64,000 nucleotides of DNA. Origin: Bradyrhizobium neotropicale. Its GTDB lineage: Bacteria; Pseudomonadota; Alphaproteobacteria; Rhizobiales; Xanthobacteraceae. The position numbers were made by a program, and so were the translations under genes. Numbering within the stretch: position 1 is the first letter of the stretch; every line of letters begins with the position of its first letter. Shown here in pieces: positions 62,164 through 64,000 of this stretch. The stretch covers positions 216,725 to 280,724 of the forward strand of contig NZ_LSEF01000090.1 in the NCBI RefSeq assembly GCF_001641695.1. Reading direction: 5' to 3'. A model generated the notes under the pieces. That model saw nothing but the letters and a program-made list of their open reading frames with translations, ran no database searches and was not told where the DNA came from.

Positions 62164-62207
62164 CCTCATGGTGAGGAGCGCGGCAACGCCGCGCGTCTCG
62201 AACCATG
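62164..62207. repeat. Half palindrome, family D
   Basis: CCTCATGGTGAGGAGCGCGG to CGCGTCTCGAACCATG. With the previous copy it fills the gap between paaX and the hydrolase stop at 62217. Confidence 0.6.
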
Positions 62208-62216
62208 CAAGCCCGC

Positions 62217-62987
62217 TCACCGATGCGGGTCGGGATACGCCAGGCTGCGCCAGCCGCTGCGGTCGAAGGGCCGCCACTTGCCCTCCTCCTGCGCGAGACG
62301 ATCCGCCACCGCGTAGACAGCGGCCGGGTGATGACCCATGCCGCAATGGCTGCTCTCGACCTCGATGCTCTCGCTCTGTGCGCCCGTCTTCTCCATGCAG
62401 CCCTGCCAGGCGCAGACGCCGTCGGTACGGCTGAAGATGGCGGTGGTCGGCACCGGCGGCGGGACGGCGAGCTCACCGCCGAAGCGCGGATCGACCTCGT
62501 CGGCCTTGCGCCCGCTCGCCCATTCATAGACGCGCCAGGCGTTGGTCGAGCGGGGGTCGCCCGCGAACGGGCTGCCGAGCGTGATCACATGGCGCACGCG
62601 CTCCGGCATCATCTTGGCGAGCTGGCGCGCATAGAGGCCACCGAGGCTCCAGCCAACCAGGCTGATCTTGCGGCCATGGGTGTCGCTCAGCTCCTCGACG
62701 AGGTCGACCATGGCATGCTGCACGCCCGGACGCAGGCCATAGTTGCGGCCCTGGCGCCAGCCGCTGACGGCATAGCCCTTGCTCTTCAGGAAAGCGCGCA
62801 GCGGCCGGGTGGAGATATCGGATGCAACGAGGCCCGGCAGCACCAGCACCGGATGGCCGTCGCCGCGGGGCGCGAGGCTGAGCAGCGGCAGCGCGCCGAG
62901 GAATGCGCCGAGCTCGTGGATCGCCCGCCCTTCCAGAAACATCAGGGTGCGGGACGGCGGGCTCAGCGTCTGGGCAGTAGCGGTCAT
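62217..62987 (-). CDS. Alpha/beta hydrolase (lipase-like)
   Basis: 256-residue serine hydrolase. The oxyanion segment VLVLPGLVASDISTRPLR is followed by the nucleophile motif GWSLGG, then HVITLGSPFAG, and the catalytic His in CGMGHHPAAVYAVADRLA. No signal peptide or membrane helix. It resembles PGAP1/triacylglycerol-lipase-like cytoplasmic hydrolases; the ester substrate is unknown. The ATG at 62987 follows AGGGGAAA; 30 codons upstream in frame are non-coding. Confidence 0.87.
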   Translation of the reverse strand: MTATAQTLSPPSRTLMFLEGRAIHELGAFLGALPLLSLAPRGDGHPVLVLPGLVASDISTRPLRAFLKSKGYAVSGWRQGRNYGLRPGVQHAMVDLVEELSDTHGRKISLVGWSLGGLYARQLAKMMPERVRHVITLGSPFAGDPRSTNAWRVYEWASGRKADEVDPRFGGELAVPPPVPTTAIFSRTDGVCAWQGCMEKTGAQSESIEVESSHCGMGHHPAAVYAVADRLAQEEGKWRPFDRSGWRSLAYPDPHR

Positions 62988-63172
62988 CAATGTTTCCCCT
63001 GGAAGTGCCGGCCGCGATGCCGGCAATGGACATGAATTCCAATACGCCGGCTTCTTGGACGTTCCGCAGCGCAACATGAATCAGCTAGGCGGCCGGTTCC
63101 CGACATTCAAGCCGGAGAGGCAGCACGCGACAATAGGCGCGCGCGTTAATGCTAACGGCCGTGACGCAAAAG

Positions 63173-64000
63173 TCACAGCAATCGCAGCAGGAATTCGCCG
63201 GTGTAGAGGGCAAGCCCGGCGAGCCCGCCGATCAGAGAGCCGTTGAAGCGGATGTATTGCAGGTCGCGGCCGATGTTGATTTCGATCAGCGAAATCAGCT
63301 GCGTCATATTCCACGACTTGACCTGGTCGGAGATGAAGGTCGAGACGCCGCTCTTCTGGTCGGCGACGAAGCTGCGCAGCACCGTCACCAGGCCCTTGTT
63401 GATCTCACCGCGCAGCTCGGCATCGCCGGCAAGCGCTTCGCCGGCTGCGACGAACATGCCGGCGAGATGATGTTGCAGCACCTGCGTCTCACCGCTCGCG
63501 CTGCGCTCGATGAAGGAGCGCGTGTTGGCCCACACGGTGCGCGCCAGATCGGCGAGTTCGGGACGTGCGAGCAGATCGCGCTTAAGCCCGTCGATGCGGT
63601 CGATGTAAGTCTGATCAGTACCGAGCCGATCGACGAAGGTCAGCACCATGCGGTCAAACTCGCCGCGAAACGGATGCTTGGGATCACTGCGCACTTCCTC
63701 GAAGAACGCGGTTGCCGACGCCACGATCTTGTTCACCAGGAATTTGTCGGCGCGATAGAGCCTGAGCAGGGTCGGCAACTCCGCGCGCACCTTCTCGCGG
63801 ATCATCGCCATGGTCTCCTTGCCGGTCAGCGTGTCGTGCATCACGCGCAGGAGATCGTCGAACAACACCTGGTGCCGCCTCTCCGCCACGAAGCCGCGCA
63901 GCGTGCCGGCGGCAAGCGGGGCGAGATCGATCGCCTGCAATTGCGACGACATGCGGCGGATGATGAAGGTCATCAGCCCCGAGCTTTCCGTCGCGGAGAA
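63173..64000 (-). CDS. DUF445 family membrane protein (5' part beyond the window)
   Basis: Partial gene: the frame stays open to the window edge, giving about 275 residues of a family usually near 400-430. The visible part is mostly long helices (LLRVMHDTLTGKETMAMIREKV, GLKRDLLARPELADLARTVWANTRSF), with a C-terminal membrane helix FNGSLIGGLAGLALYTGEFLLRLL, the usual DUF445 ending. The N-terminal membrane helices lie outside the window. An internal ATG at 63973 is unlikely to be the true start. Function unknown. The 185-bp gap before the hydrolase holds no other feature. Confidence 0.82.
   Translation of the reverse strand, partial: FSATESSGLMTFIIRRMSSQLQAIDLAPLAAGTLRGFVAERRHQVLFDDLLRVMHDTLTGKETMAMIREKVRAELPTLLRLYRADKFLVNKIVASATAFFEEVRSDPKHPFRGEFDRMVLTFVDRLGTDQTYIDRIDGLKRDLLARPELADLARTVWANTRSFIERSASGETQVLQHHLAGMFVAAGEALAGDAELRGEINKGLVTVLRSFVADQKSGVSTFISDQVKSWNMTQLISLIEINIGRDLQYIRFNGSLIGGLAGLALYTGEFLLRLL

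Overview
The window reads as a 64-kb piece of an alphaproteobacterial chromosome, most likely Bradyrhizobium or a close relative (Nitrobacteraceae). The evidence is the high GC content, the gene families (Aap and Liv-type ABC importers, a 424-aa ACAD10/11-like dehydrogenase, PaaX-controlled phenylacetate genes) and several families of intergenic palindromes of the kind common in that genus. This assignment comes from recognition, not from a database search. No tRNA, rRNA, insertion sequence, phage gene or CRISPR array was seen. About 58 protein genes are called, one cut by the right edge.

Layout. 0.2-14 kb: acyl-CoA metabolism. It holds two acyl-CoA dehydrogenases, two enoyl-CoA hydratases, a short-chain dehydrogenase (SDR), a thiolase-like protein without the usual nucleophile, and an APH-type kinase next to a DUF6285 protein. 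The last pair resembles the kinase pair of levulinate/4-hydroxyacyl-CoA breakdown. Also here are a VOC protein, a YghU-type GST, a Baeyer-Villiger-type flavin monooxygenase and a nitronate monooxygenase. 14-20 kb: an RND efflux pump with its adaptor, then a chemotaxis receptor with a clear intrinsic terminator. 20.5-24.3 kb: a four-carbon acid-sugar pathway (LtnD, OtnI, OtnK, divergent OtnC) leading to dihydroxyacetone phosphate. 24.5-38.1 kb: a Liv-type importer operon headed by a DUF1445 protein, a divergent LysR regulator, then a carbamoylase-type amidohydrolase, a 2-hydroxyacid dehydrogenase, an Ldh-family dehydrogenase, a tartrate/D-malate dehydrogenase, an atypical SDR and an amidase. 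It looks like one catabolic island of unknown substrate.

38.3-45.2 kb: an Aap-type amino-acid importer (two permeases and a binding protein, no ATPase gene) split around an RpiR regulator, a class III aminotransferase and a racemase-like protein. 45.2-50.7 kb: a TetR regulator divergent from an operon of ferredoxin, cytochrome P450, MHS-family transporter, sulfite-oxidase-like molybdoenzyme and a hydrolase-OsmC fusion. 50.7-55.2 kb: a MocR regulator divergent from an EamA exporter, a YeeE/YedE sulfur transporter and a quinone-oxidoreductase-like protein. 55.3-62.0 kb: the phenylacetate upper pathway in the order paaX-paaA-paaB-paaC-paaD-paaE-paaI-paaK on the minus strand. 62.2-64 kb: an alpha/beta hydrolase and a truncated DUF445 membrane protein.

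The regulatory DNA is informative. Good palindromes sit between the divergent LysR, RpiR and MocR gene pairs. A dyad overlaps a sigma70-like promoter before paaA. A perfect hairpin hides the Shine-Dalgarno sequence of the transporter gene that follows the P450. Most gene-free gaps are filled by palindromic repeats from about six families, and twice such a repeat supplies the stop codon of the neighbouring gene.
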